Shown here piece by piece: positions 38,310 through 48,283 of a DNA stretch of 64,000 bases. A program made the position numbers and the translations under genes. Every line of letters starts with the position of its first letter. The stretch's first letter is position 1. The notes beneath the pieces are model-generated. The model was not told the origin of the DNA. It made no database searches and saw only the letters and a program-made list of their open reading frames with translations. This DNA comes from Pseudorhodoplanes sp. (GTDB lineage: Bacteria; Pseudomonadota; Alphaproteobacteria; Rhizobiales; Xanthobacteraceae): contig JABARS010000034.1 of the NCBI GenBank assembly GCA_019187085.1, forward strand, positions 1 to 64,000, in the 5' to 3' direction.

Positions 38310-38507
38310 CTAGATGCCGCGGAACAGCACGCCCGCGGTCAACAGCAGATAGGCGATCGCGAGCGCATCGAAGGCGCGCGCCGGACTGATGACCGGCACC
38401 GATATGCCGGCGTAGCGGACCAGCAATGCCAGGACGGCAACGATCAGCGAGATGATGAAAACGATGATCGAGGGGGGTGTCAGGACAAATCCGCCGCGGC
38501 GCGCCAT
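38310..38507 (-). CDS. Small two-helix membrane protein
   Basis: 65 residues. Two hydrophobic helices at about 13-32 (SIIVFIISLIVAVLALLVRY) and 44-62 (FDALAIAYLLLTAGVLF), with a short loop and basic start MARRGG. GGAGT precedes the ATG. No family recognised. Confidence 0.75.
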   Translation of the reverse strand: MARRGGFVLTPPSIIVFIISLIVAVLALLVRYAGISVPVISPARAFDALAIAYLLLTAGVLFRGI

Positions 38508-38646
38508 CTCCGACTCCTTTGGTTTGCAGCCGGGAGAGCTTAGGCCGGACAGCGGCCGGACGCCATTTGCCCGCGCACGCTGTGCACAGGCGTGGATGTG
38601 CGCGTCGCGGCAGGTCCGTGCGGCGACAGCTTTTGCGGGCAGCCGC

Positions 38647-39156
38647 TCAGCCGGCGGCGCAGGCCGTCGCGGGCGCGGATTCCCCGCTCACCGTCTCGGC
38701 GATCAGTTCGCGCGCCCGCGCGCCGAAATCGTCGAGCGAGAAATAGCCGCGGCTGAACGTCTCCCGCGTCAGCCGCTCGACGCGGCCGTCGTCGGTGGTG
38801 GCCCAGGCCTTCTCGGCGAAGCGGCCGCCGTCCGCGCCCCAGGCTTCGGCATACTTGCGCCGCTGCGCGGCGCGCTGGCCGTAATAGAAGGCGAGCGCAT
38901 CGACGATCTGCGCGCGGCCGGTCGACGAGCAGGCCACCGCAAGCGGCATGGCGAGCGCGTCGAGCGCGGAGCGCCGCGCATTCTTGCGCGTGGGCTCGAT
39001 GTAGCGTTCGTTCGCCGTCCAGGGCGCGGGCGCGCTTTTGTTCGCGTCGCGGAACATGCGCTGCTGTTCGTGGGCCTGCGGACGGATCATGCTCGATCCG
39101 GCGACCACGAGGTTGGCGAGCATGAAGCCGCCGAGAAAGAACAGGATCAGTCGCAT
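38647..39156 (-). CDS. Hypothetical membrane-anchored or exported protein
   Basis: 169 residues with one N-terminal hydrophobic segment (about 3-22, LILFFLGGFMLANLVVAGSS) that could be a signal peptide or an anchor. The rest is helical and polar (SALDALAMPLAVACSSTGRAQIVDALAFYYGQRA), with two Cys. No recognised family. The gene converges on nothing; the small two-helix protein gene lies 139 bases downstream on the same strand. Confidence 0.7.
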   Translation of the reverse strand: MRLILFFLGGFMLANLVVAGSSMIRPQAHEQQRMFRDANKSAPAPWTANERYIEPTRKNARRSALDALAMPLAVACSSTGRAQIVDALAFYYGQRAAQRRKYAEAWGADGGRFAEKAWATTDDGRVERLTRETFSRGYFSLDDFGARARELIAETVSGESAPATACAAG

Positions 39157-39364
39157 AACGGCATCCTCGGGTCGCGCCAGAGTGGGAAATGGGCGATCCG
39201 ATCATAGCCGCGGCGCGGTCATGGACGCGTTAAGCGCAGGCGGAAGGCCGGTGCGCTCGCGAAACATCGTGAGCGCGCGGTTAAGGCGATCGTTCGGATT
39301 GTCGGGACCGGACCGCGCACCGTCCGCGCACCATCCATGACTGCGGACGATGCGCGGCCTTATC

Positions 39365-40141
39365 TTACTCGCCGCCGATGAAGCCGGTGATTTTCCAGCC
39401 GCCCGCATCCTTGACGTAGCAGAGCTGGTCGTTGCCGAGCGGGGCGATGGCATCGGCGGTCACGAAACCGGTCTTGCCGGAGGGCGTCACGATCTTGAGC
39501 ATCGGCACCTGGTTCGGCGCCGGCGCCGGGCTGTCGGGCATCACGCGCACGAAATGCAGGCCGAGCTTCTCGCTCACCGGCGTGTTGGCCTGCGGGCCGG
39601 AACGCACCTCGATGCCGTCGCCGACCGGATAGCCCCAGTCGCCGGGATCGGTCTGGGTCGCCTTGGCGACGTCCTCGAGCTCCTTCTCGTCGAAGGCCGG
39701 ATCGGCCGGCGCGCACAGGATGTCTTTCTTCTCGCCCATCGGCATCGCGGTCGGGTCGGCCGAATAGCCGCCGAGCATGTCCCAGCCGTCGCCGTCCTTC
39801 TTTGCGAGACCGAGCGCGGCCACGAGGTTGTCGATGCCGGATTTCTTCTTGTCGGCGCGGTCGCCTTTCTCGCCCTCCCAGAAGAAGCCGTTCGCGACCA
39901 CGAGCTTGGCGAGCGCGGTGCGGTCCTTTTTCTGGGCGGCTTCGCCGAGCTGCTTGCGGAAGGCTTCGAACGTCGCATCGGCGAGGGGGGCGGGCAGCTT
40001 CACGGCGACGGCCTTGTAGGGCTTTGCCGGCGGCACGGCCGGCTGGGCCTGTGCGGGGGCGGCCGGCCGCGGCGCCTGGGCGGCCAGCGGCAGCGGCGCC
40101 AGCACAATGGCGGCAACGATCAGGGAAAAGGCAGGGCGCAT
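39365..40141 (-). CDS. Exported protein with C-terminal SH3-like domain
   Basis: 258 residues. Signal peptide (MRPAFSLIVAAIVLAPLPLA, cleavage near AAQA), Pro/Ala linker about 22-50, a helical domain 50-175 (FEAFRKQLGEAAQKKDRTALAKLVVANGFFWEG) and a bacterial SH3-like segment 180-258 (GDGIEVRSGPQANTPVSEKL ... GKTGFVTADAIAPLGNDQLCYVK). SH3-type domains often bind cell-wall peptides, so a periplasmic wall-associated role is likely but unproven. ATG 40141; the frame opens at 40216. Confidence 0.85.
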   Translation of the reverse strand: MRPAFSLIVAAIVLAPLPLAAQAPRPAAPAQAQPAVPPAKPYKAVAVKLPAPLADATFEAFRKQLGEAAQKKDRTALAKLVVANGFFWEGEKGDRADKKKSGIDNLVAALGLAKKDGDGWDMLGGYSADPTAMPMGEKKDILCAPADPAFDEKELEDVAKATQTDPGDWGYPVGDGIEVRSGPQANTPVSEKLGLHFVRVMPDSPAPAPNQVPMLKIVTPSGKTGFVTADAIAPLGNDQLCYVKDAGGWKITGFIGGE

Positions 40142-40314
40142 GGGGCATCTCCCGAAAGGAACGGACTGGATAAGGTGCGATTGCGACGGCGGTACGGCGC
40201 GCGCTGTGCGATTCACATCCGGTCCGGCCGGCGCATGCTAGCACCCCCGCCGGGTGAAGGCATCTCTCCTGTGTCGTGCTAGAAGCGCGCCGCGTTCAAA
40301 CCAACGGGACTTCC

Positions 40315-40671
40315 ATGACCGCCTTTCTGGGCTCGCCCTATCTGCTGCCGCTTCTGCTGCTCGTCGGCTCCAACGTCTTCATGACCATCGCCTGGTACGG
40401 CCATCTGCGGTTCAAGGAGACCCCGCTCTGGGGCGTGATCCTGGCGAGCTGGATGATCGCCTTCGTCGAGTATTGCATGGCGGTGCCGGCCAACCGGTTC
40501 GGCAGCGCGGTCTATTCGACCGCCCAGCTCAAGACCATGCAGGAGGTGATCACGCTCCTGGTCTTTGCCGGCTTCTCGGTCGCCTATCTGAAGGAGCCGT
40601 TCACCTGGAATCACGCGGTCGGCTTCGCCCTGATCGCGCTCGGGGCGTTCTTCGTCTTCCAGAAATGGTGA
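40315..40671 (+). CDS. DUF486 family membrane protein
   Basis: 118 residues with four transmembrane helices, matching DUF486: LLVGSNVFMTIAWYGHLRF, WMIAFVEYCMAVPANRFG, LKTMQEVITLLVFAGFSV and NHAVGFALIALGAFFVF. DUF486 proteins look like half-size drug/metabolite transporters; no substrate is established. It converges with the sugar dehydrogenase gene (three-base gap), so no terminator fits between them. Confidence 0.92.
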   Translation: MTAFLGSPYLLPLLLLVGSNVFMTIAWYGHLRFKETPLWGVILASWMIAFVEYCMAVPANRFGSAVYSTAQLKTMQEVITLLVFAGFSVAYLKEPFTWNHAVGFALIALGAFFVFQKW

Positions 40672-40674
40672 GCG

Positions 40675-41814
40675 TCATTTCGCCGGCGTGACGCGCAGGA
40701 TGCGCCCGGCGGAATTGTCGGTGAGAAGCCACAGCGCGCCGTCCGGCCCCGCCCGCACGTCGCGGATGCGCTCGCCGAGCTCGCGCAGGATGCGTTCCTC
40801 GCGCACCACTTTCTCGCCGTCGAGTTCGAGCCGCACGACGACCTGTGTGGCGAGGCCGCCGATGAACAGGTTGCCTTTCCAGCGCGGGAACAGATCGCCG
40901 GCATAGAAGGCCATGCCGGAGGGCGCGATCACCGGCGTCCACTGGACGATCGGCTGCTCCATGCCGTCCTTGTGCGTGCTCTCGTGGATCTTGGCGCCGC
41001 TGTAATCGATGCCGTAGCCGATCACCGGCCAGCCGTAATTCCTGCCGGCCTGCGGGATGTTGATTTCGTCGCCGCCGCGCGGGCCGTGCTCGTGCATCCA
41101 GAGCTTGCCGGAGGCGGGGTTGAGCGTCGCGCCCTGCGCGTTGCGGTGGCCGTAGCTCCATATTTCCGGCTTTGCACCCGAGCGGTTCACGAATGGATTG
41201 TCGGGCGGCACCGTGCCGTCGGGCCGGACGCGCACGATCTTGCCGATATGGTTGGCGAGGTTCTGCGCTTCGCGCGATTCGCTGCCGTGATCGCCGGTGG
41301 TCAGGAACAAGTTATTGTCGGGCGTCTGCACGATGCGGCAGCCGAAATGCCGGCCTGAGGACGGCAGCCCTTCCTGCCGGAAGATGCGCCGGAAGCCTTC
41401 GAGCTTCGGCGTTTCGCCGGCGTCGAGCACGGCGCGCGCGAGCGCGGTCTGCGCGCCGCCTTCGACCGGATCGGCATAGCAGAAATAGAGGGTGCGGTTG
41501 GTGGCGAAGTCGCGGTCGACGATGACGTCGAGCAATCCGCCCTGTCCGCGGGCGGCGACCTTCGGCACGCCGGCAACCGGCGTCGAGAGCTTGCCGTCGC
41601 GGGTGACGATGCGCAGCCGGCCGGGCCGCTCGGTGACCAGCATGCGCCCGTCGGGCAGGAAGGCGAGCGACCAGGGATTGGCGAGGCCGCCGGCGACCGT
41701 CTCCACATTGAGATTGCCGGTGGCGGAGCGGAAGGTCTGCACCTGCGCGAGCGCCGGCGCGCCCGCCAGCAGCGCGCTTGCCAACAGAACCAGTGCGGCG
41801 GCGATGCGTTTCAT
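40675..41814 (-). CDS. PQQ-dependent aldose sugar dehydrogenase-like protein
   Basis: 379 residues with a signal peptide (about 1-23, cleavage near ALAQV). The mature part is a six-bladed propeller of the soluble glucose/aldose dehydrogenase family: LPDGRMLVTERPGRL, GGLLDVIVDRDF, SSGRHFGCRIV, LFLTTGDHGSE, GHRNAQGATLNPASGKLW, HEHGPRGGDEIN and NYGWPVIGYG. The catalytic His and PQQ-binding Arg are in these blocks. It should oxidise sugars in the periplasm if PQQ is supplied; no pqq genes are in the window. Confidence 0.92.
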   Translation of the reverse strand: MKRIAAALVLLASALLAGAPALAQVQTFRSATGNLNVETVAGGLANPWSLAFLPDGRMLVTERPGRLRIVTRDGKLSTPVAGVPKVAARGQGGLLDVIVDRDFATNRTLYFCYADPVEGGAQTALARAVLDAGETPKLEGFRRIFRQEGLPSSGRHFGCRIVQTPDNNLFLTTGDHGSESREAQNLANHIGKIVRVRPDGTVPPDNPFVNRSGAKPEIWSYGHRNAQGATLNPASGKLWMHEHGPRGGDEINIPQAGRNYGWPVIGYGIDYSGAKIHESTHKDGMEQPIVQWTPVIAPSGMAFYAGDLFPRWKGNLFIGGLATQVVVRLELDGEKVVREERILRELGERIRDVRAGPDGALWLLTDNSAGRILRVTPAK

Positions 41815-41907
41815 GCCCGGGTCTCCCGTCAGCGGCGCGGGCGGCGCAAATCGGTCCGCGTCCGCTACCCAACGGTAAGACCGGCCGCGGCGTTCCGGAA
41901 GCCCGGC

Positions 41908-42216
41908 TCAGTCGCGCTGCGTCGTTTGGTCCGGCCGGCCGGCGAAGGCGGCGGTGATAGCGCCCATCAGCACCAGCAGCGCACCGAGCATGGTGGCGAC
42001 CGGCAACGCACTGGGGCCGGCCGGCACAGCCAGCGCATCCGCGCGCGCGATGCCGATCGAGACCGCGGTCGCCGCGATCACGATCGAGATGAGCAGCGAT
42101 GCGGTCATGATGAGCTGCGTGAAGGCAAGGCGACGCGCCGTCAGCGCCCGGTCGCGCCGGCGCGGCTGTTCGAACCCGACATCGCCGATCGGGTTCTCGG
42201 TAAATCTCCCGGACAT
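41908..42216 (-). CDS. Small two-helix membrane protein
   Basis: 102 residues: basic, polar N-terminus (to about 35), then two helices (ALTARRLAFTQLIMTASLLI... about 37-58, and LPVATMLGALLVLMGAITAAF about 70-91) around a short loop. The start at 42216 is supported by GGAG ten bases upstream; ATG 42252 is in frame. A perfect TTAA-N7-TTAA motif sits 117-131 bases upstream. Family not recognised. Confidence 0.65.
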   Translation of the reverse strand: MSGRFTENPIGDVGFEQPRRRDRALTARRLAFTQLIMTASLLISIVIAATAVSIGIARADALAVPAGPSALPVATMLGALLVLMGAITAAFAGRPDQTTQRD

Positions 42217-42332
42217 GGTCGCACGTCTCCGCGAATCGATGTTGGGAAACATGATCGTCCGGGAAGCGGGCCGCGTTAGGACCGGATCGCGGCGAACCGA
42301 TTCCGGGACGGCGGCGAATTGATGGCGTTTGG

Positions 42333-42347
42333 TTAACGCCCGGTTAA
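42333..42347. promoter_or_regulatory. Candidate CtrA box (TTAA-N7-TTAA)
   Basis: TTAACGCCCGGTTAA matches the full CtrA consensus exactly, including the seven-base spacer. CtrA is the master cell-cycle regulator of Alphaproteobacteria. It lies just past the 3' end of the glutathione S-transferase gene and 117 bases from the nearest downstream start (42216, minus strand). A single match in a 64 kb window could arise by chance. Confidence 0.4.
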
Positions 42348-42351
42348 CGCG

Positions 42352-42987
42352 CTACTCGGCGGCGGCGCTGAGCGCGGAGGGGTCGAAATCCATGCCGATA
42401 TGGCCGGGCTCGGCGGCGACGCGGGCGAGCCAGTCCTGCAAGGCGGGGAACGGCGCAAGCTCGAAGTCGCAGAGCGGGGCGAGGTGGGTATAGGCGTAGA
42501 TCGCGACGTCGGCGATCGAGTAGCGCTCGCCCGCGAAATAGCGGTTTTCCGACAGGTGGCGGTTCATCACCGCGAGGCTGCGCTGGCCTTCCTCCATCCA
42601 GTCGTCGAGCGCGTGGCGCTGCAGGTCGCGGCCGCCCTTGACGAGGCAGAGCCAGAAATACGCCGCTCCGATGTTCGGCACGACCGCGTGCTGTTCGAAG
42701 AACAGCCATTGCATGATGGCGGCGCGCTCGACCGGATCGCGCGCAAGCAGATGGCTGCGCTCGGCCAGGAAGCACAGGATCGCGTTCGATTCGGCGAGGA
42801 AGCGGCCGGGCGCGATCTCCAGCAGCGGGATGTGCCCGCTCGGATTGCGGGCGAGAAAATCGGGCGTGCGCGTCTCGCCCTTGAGGATGTCGATCTCGAC
42901 CCGGTTATACGCGACGCCGAGCTGCGCCAGAGCGAGGCGCACCTTGTAGCAATTGCCCGAACGCTGCATCGAGTAGAGCGTGTACAT
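42352..42987 (-). CDS. Glutathione S-transferase family protein
   Basis: 211 residues: thioredoxin-like N-domain (MYTLYSMQRSGNCYKVRLAL, NPSGHIPLLEI, FLAESNAILCFLAE) with the cis-Pro and Glu-Ser of the glutathione site, and a helical C-domain with YSIADVAIYAYTHLA. The first catalytic position is Ser/Cys rather than Tyr (SGNCYK). Substrate unknown; probably detoxification. The frame opens at 43263, but the ATG at 42987 is the family start. Confidence 0.92.
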   Translation of the reverse strand: MYTLYSMQRSGNCYKVRLALAQLGVAYNRVEIDILKGETRTPDFLARNPSGHIPLLEIAPGRFLAESNAILCFLAERSHLLARDPVERAAIMQWLFFEQHAVVPNIGAAYFWLCLVKGGRDLQRHALDDWMEEGQRSLAVMNRHLSENRYFAGERYSIADVAIYAYTHLAPLCDFELAPFPALQDWLARVAAEPGHIGMDFDPSALSAAAE

Positions 42988-44680
<1,693 letters not shown>

Positions 44681-44822
44681 GTGAGCCTCCTCGATGCGGC
44701 GCCGGCGATCGGCGCGACGGCGTCACCATGCATCGGGGCGGCGCCCGCGGCTTTCAGGCGACCTTGATTTCTCCTTGAGACCTGCTTGATTTTGAGCCTG
44801 CAACGGCCTTTCCGGAGGAAAT

Positions 44823-46013
44823 GTGCGCTATCGGTTCGACCGCTTCGTGCTGGATGCCGCTTGCCGGGAGTTGCATGACGGTGAAACCCCGGTCGCGCTC
44901 GAGCCGCAGGTGTTCGACCTGCTGGAATTCCTCATCCGCAACCGCGGCCGCGTGGTCACGCGCGACGATCTGATTGCGGGCGTCTGGGGCGGCCGCATCG
45001 TCTCGGAATCGACGCTCGCCACCCGCATCAATGCCGCGCGCAAGGCGGTCGGCGACGACGGCGCCGCGCAGCGCCTGATCAGGACGATCGCCCGCAAGGG
45101 CTTCCGGTTCGTCGGCGAGGTCCGCGAAGACGGCGGCGGCGGCGCGAGCGAACCAGCCCGCGATTCCGCCGGCGCGGTGAACCAGACCATCGGCTTTTGC
45201 CGCGCCAGCGACGATGTCGGCATCGCCATGGCGGTCGCGGGCGCGGGGCCGGTCCTGTTCAAGGCCGCGAACTGGCTCAATCATCTCGAATATGACTGGC
45301 AAAGCCCGATCTGGTCGCCGATGTTCGAGCGGCTTGCCGGCCGCTTCCGGCTCGTGCGTTACGACGGGCGCGGCAACGGGTTGAGCGACCGCGACGTGGC
45401 CGACATCTCGTTTGCTGGCTTCGAGCGCGATCTGGAGGCGGTGGCCGGGAGCCTCGACGCGGAACGCTTCGCGCTGCTCGGCTTGTCGCAGGGCGCGGCG
45501 GCAGCCATCACCTATGCGGTGCGCCATCCGCAGCGCGTGTCGCGGCTCATCCTCTACGGCGCCTATGCGCAGGGGCGCAACCGGCGCAGCAACCCTGAGG
45601 ATGCGGCGACCGCGCAGACCGTGCTTGCGATGATGCGGCAGGGCTGGGGCAGCGAGGATTCCGCGTTCATGCGCGCGTTCTCCTCGCTCTATCTGCCCAA
45701 CGGCACACGCGAGCAGATCCGCTGGTTCGCCGAGATGCAGCAGCGCGCGACTGCGGCCGAGATGGCGGTGCGGCTGCGCGTCGCCTGCGACGACATCGAC
45801 GTCGTCGATTCGCTCGCGCAGGTGCGCGTGCCCACGCTGGTGCTGCATGCGAGCCGCGACAATGTCGTGCCGGTCGAGCAGGGCCGTCTGATCGCGGCGC
45901 GCATTCCGGGCGCGACATTCGTGCTCCTCGATTCCGAAAACCATGTCCCGATCCCGGGCGAGCCGGCCTGGGAGCGGCTGCTTGCCGAAATCGAGCAATT
46001 CGCCGCAGCCTGA
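44823..46013 (+). CDS. Winged-helix DNA-binding domain fused to an alpha/beta hydrolase
   Basis: 396 residues. Residues 1-98 are an OmpR/CadC-type winged helix (ALEPQVFDLLEFLIRNRGRVVTRDDLIAGVWGG, STLATRINAARKAVGDDG, LIRTIARKGFRFVGEV). After a Gly-rich linker, residues about 122-396 form an alpha/beta hydrolase with nucleophile S222 in LLGLSQGAAA, acid in LHASRDNVVP and His in SENHVPIPGE. The enzyme domain may sense or process a ligand that controls DNA binding. No membrane helix, so soluble. GTG start with GGAGGAA upstream. Confidence 0.9.
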   Translation: MRYRFDRFVLDAACRELHDGETPVALEPQVFDLLEFLIRNRGRVVTRDDLIAGVWGGRIVSESTLATRINAARKAVGDDGAAQRLIRTIARKGFRFVGEVREDGGGGASEPARDSAGAVNQTIGFCRASDDVGIAMAVAGAGPVLFKAANWLNHLEYDWQSPIWSPMFERLAGRFRLVRYDGRGNGLSDRDVADISFAGFERDLEAVAGSLDAERFALLGLSQGAAAAITYAVRHPQRVSRLILYGAYAQGRNRRSNPEDAATAQTVLAMMRQGWGSEDSAFMRAFSSLYLPNGTREQIRWFAEMQQRATAAEMAVRLRVACDDIDVVDSLAQVRVPTLVLHASRDNVVPVEQGRLIAARIPGATFVLLDSENHVPIPGEPAWERLLAEIEQFAAA

Positions 46014-46082
46014 GCGGTTGCAAAATTTTGCCCGAATTCTGCCGCCAGAAAAGGCAAACACAACGAGGGAAGGAAAACGTCC

Positions 46083-46556
46083 ATGCTTCGCCTGTCCGCG
46101 CTCGCCGCTCTCGCAGCCGTCGCGCTTTCGGCCACGTCCGTCTCCGCCCAGTCCGGCCGCCTGCAGGTCGGCGTCCTGGAATGCCGCGGCGGCGAGTCCA
46201 TCAGCTTCGTCGTCGGTTCGGTGACCGAACTAAGCTGCGTCTATCGCCCGGACATGGGGCCGCCGCAGGCCTATCGGGCGACCGTGCGCCGCGCCGGCAT
46301 CGATATCGGCGTGACGGCGGTGTCGGGCCTGATCTGGGGCGTGCTGGCGCCGACGCGCGAAATCGGGCTCGGCGACATTTCCGGCAATTATGCCGGCTTC
46401 ACCGCCGGTGCCGCGATCGGCGTCGGGCTCGGCGCCAATGCGCTGGTCGGCGGCTCGAACAATTCGATCGCGCTGCAGCCGCTCAGCGTCGAGGGCCAGG
46501 CCGGCCTCAACGTGTTTGCCGGCGTCGCCGGGCTCGAATTGCGGTTCGGGCGCTGA
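46083..46556 (+). CDS. Exported DUF992 family protein
   Basis: 157 residues with a signal peptide (about 1-22, cleavage near VSAQS). DUF992 hallmarks: GVLECRGGESISFVVGSVTELSCVY with two conserved Cys, YRATVRRAGIDIGVT, a Gly-rich middle and NSIALQPLSVEGQAGLNVFAGVAGLELRF. Likely periplasmic or outer-membrane associated; no function is established. AGGGAAGGA-like site precedes the ATG. Ends six bases before the double-hairpin repeat at 46562. Confidence 0.92.
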   Translation: MLRLSALAALAAVALSATSVSAQSGRLQVGVLECRGGESISFVVGSVTELSCVYRPDMGPPQAYRATVRRAGIDIGVTAVSGLIWGVLAPTREIGLGDISGNYAGFTAGAAIGVGLGANALVGGSNNSIALQPLSVEGQAGLNVFAGVAGLELRFGR

Positions 46557-46561
46557 TCTAA

Positions 46562-46664
46562 AGCATGATCCCGAAAAGTGCGAAGCGGTTTTCGGAAAAG
46601 ATCATGCTCAGACAAAGCGCTAAAATGGGATGACGATTCAAGGAAAGCTCATCCCGCTTTAGCG
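46562..46664. repeat. 103-bp double-hairpin repeat in a convergent gap
   Basis: Two imperfect hairpins. First: AGCATGATC (46562-46570) with GATCATGCT (46600-46608), containing CCGAAAA/TTTTCGG inside. Second: CGCTAAA (46618-46624) with TTTAGCG (46658-46664), containing GGGATGA/TCATCCC. The element resembles a repeat family common between genes in Bradyrhizobium-type genomes. It fills the gap between the converging DUF992 and 5'-nucleotidase genes, and its last arm supplies the nucleotidase stop codon (46659-46661). Confidence 0.85.
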
Positions 46665-48197
46665 TTTCAGCACGATGCGGCCTTCGATCCCGGTGCGCAC
46701 GGTGCCGAGCCGGCGCAGATGGACCATGACCTCGTTGGCCATCAGCGGGCCGTCATGGCCGGGCACGAGCACGCGCGCGTCGCGGAACATGGTGTAGCCG
46801 TCGCCGCCGCGCGCCATGAAGTCGTTGGTCGCGAGCTTGTAGGTCCTTGCCGGATCGAGCGCGCCGCCGCCGATCTGGATCGCGGTCACGCGCTGGCCGG
46901 CGGGGCGCGACAGGTCGGCCTCGTAGCGCAGGCCGGAAACGTGCGGGAAGCGCCCGGCGGTGCGCGGCAAGAGGCTGAGCCCGTTCTCGATCGCGGTTCG
47001 CACCGCCTCGCCTCTGATCTGCAGGACCGCGACATGGTTGCCGAACGGCAATTCGGCGAAGACGTCGCGGCGGGTGATCGCGCCGCCGGCGGGATAGACT
47101 TTCTCGCCGCGCAGGCCGCCGCCATTGATGATGGCGATCTCGCTTTCGCTCGTCGCCCGGATCGCGTCGGCAAACAGGTTGCCGATGGCGGCTTCGCCCG
47201 AGCGCACCGTTGCGGTGCGGCTGTCCAGCTCGACCGCAAGGGTTGCGAGCGGCACGTCGAACTCTTTCGACAGTTCGTTCTCGAATCCGCGCACGGCGGC
47301 AAGCACGTCGGGATCGAGCTCGACGTCAGCGGTGTCGACGACGCGGAATCTCGGACGCCAGACGGCACGGCGGCCCTCGCGCGTGTCGATAGCGATATGG
47401 ACGTCGATCATCGTCACCGACTGCGCATCGTGGCTCGACTCCACCATGGCGGTGCGGCCGTCATATTCCACCAGCAGGTCGTGGTCGTGCCCGGTTAGGA
47501 TCAGGTCGGCGGCGCGCTTGGCGAAAAGCTCGTTATCCTGGCTGCGCGGGGCGTGCACGACGGCGCAGACGAAATCGGCACCTTCGCTGCGCAGCGCCTT
47601 CGCCTGTTCCTCGATCGTGGCGACGAGCGGAGCGAAGCGGATGTCGCCGGAATCGGCGACCTGCGGCGTCTCGGTCAGCGCCGCGCCGGTCAGGCCGATG
47701 CGCACGCCGCCGATCTCGATCGTGGCGCGGTCTCTGAATCCGGGCAGCGGCCGGCCGTCGCCGTTGCGCATGTTGGCGGCGTAAAGCGGGAAGCGCGCCT
47801 CGCGCATGCGCTGGAGGAAGACCTCCTTGCCGAAATCGAATTCGTGATTGCCGGGCACGAAGATGTCGGGCAGGATCATGTTGATAAGCGCGACGATATG
47901 ATAGCCGCGGTCGATGCCCGACAGCAGCGAGGGCGAAAGCGTGTCGCCGGCATGGGCGAAAATGACGTGGCCGCCGGAGGCCGCCGCCCGCGCGCGTTCG
48001 GCCTTGACCACGGCGGCAAGACGCGGGAAGCCGCCGCGCTTGCGCCCGTCCGGCCCGGTCTCCTCGTTCATCAGATAGATGTCGTTGACCAGGACGAAGG
48101 TGACGGTCGTGGACTGGGCCGCGGCGAAACGCGGCAGGCCCGCGAGCATTGCAAGGCAGGACGAGCCGAGAAGCAGCAGGCGGCGGGTAATGTTCAT
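46659..48197 (-). CDS. Exported 5'-nucleotidase / metallophosphatase
   Basis: 512 residues with a signal peptide, twin-Arg-like start MNITRRLLLLGSSCLAML and cleavage near FAAAQS. Metallophosphatase domain about 30-270 (VNDIYLMNE, FAHAGDTLSPS, FVPGNHEFDFG, VVHAPRS, LTGHDHDL) and 5'-nucleotidase C-terminal domain 300-510 (GNLFADAIR, INGGGLRG, LPFGNHV, TYKLATNDFMARGGDGY). The first metal motif reads ND rather than the usual DxHG. Acts on nucleotides in the periplasm. Its stop codon lies in the repeat at 46562-46664. Confidence 0.92.
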   Translation of the reverse strand: MNITRRLLLLGSSCLAMLAGLPRFAAAQSTTVTFVLVNDIYLMNEETGPDGRKRGGFPRLAAVVKAERARAAASGGHVIFAHAGDTLSPSLLSGIDRGYHIVALINMILPDIFVPGNHEFDFGKEVFLQRMREARFPLYAANMRNGDGRPLPGFRDRATIEIGGVRIGLTGAALTETPQVADSGDIRFAPLVATIEEQAKALRSEGADFVCAVVHAPRSQDNELFAKRAADLILTGHDHDLLVEYDGRTAMVESSHDAQSVTMIDVHIAIDTREGRRAVWRPRFRVVDTADVELDPDVLAAVRGFENELSKEFDVPLATLAVELDSRTATVRSGEAAIGNLFADAIRATSESEIAIINGGGLRGEKVYPAGGAITRRDVFAELPFGNHVAVLQIRGEAVRTAIENGLSLLPRTAGRFPHVSGLRYEADLSRPAGQRVTAIQIGGGALDPARTYKLATNDFMARGGDGYTMFRDARVLVPGHDGPLMANEVMVHLRRLGTVRTGIEGRIVLKR

Positions 48198-48283
48198 TTT
48201 ACGGTTTGACTTCGCAGTATTTTGTGGGACTTAGCACGGAGCGCCCGGAAACGGCGACGCCTTTTTCACAGCGTACGGACGGC

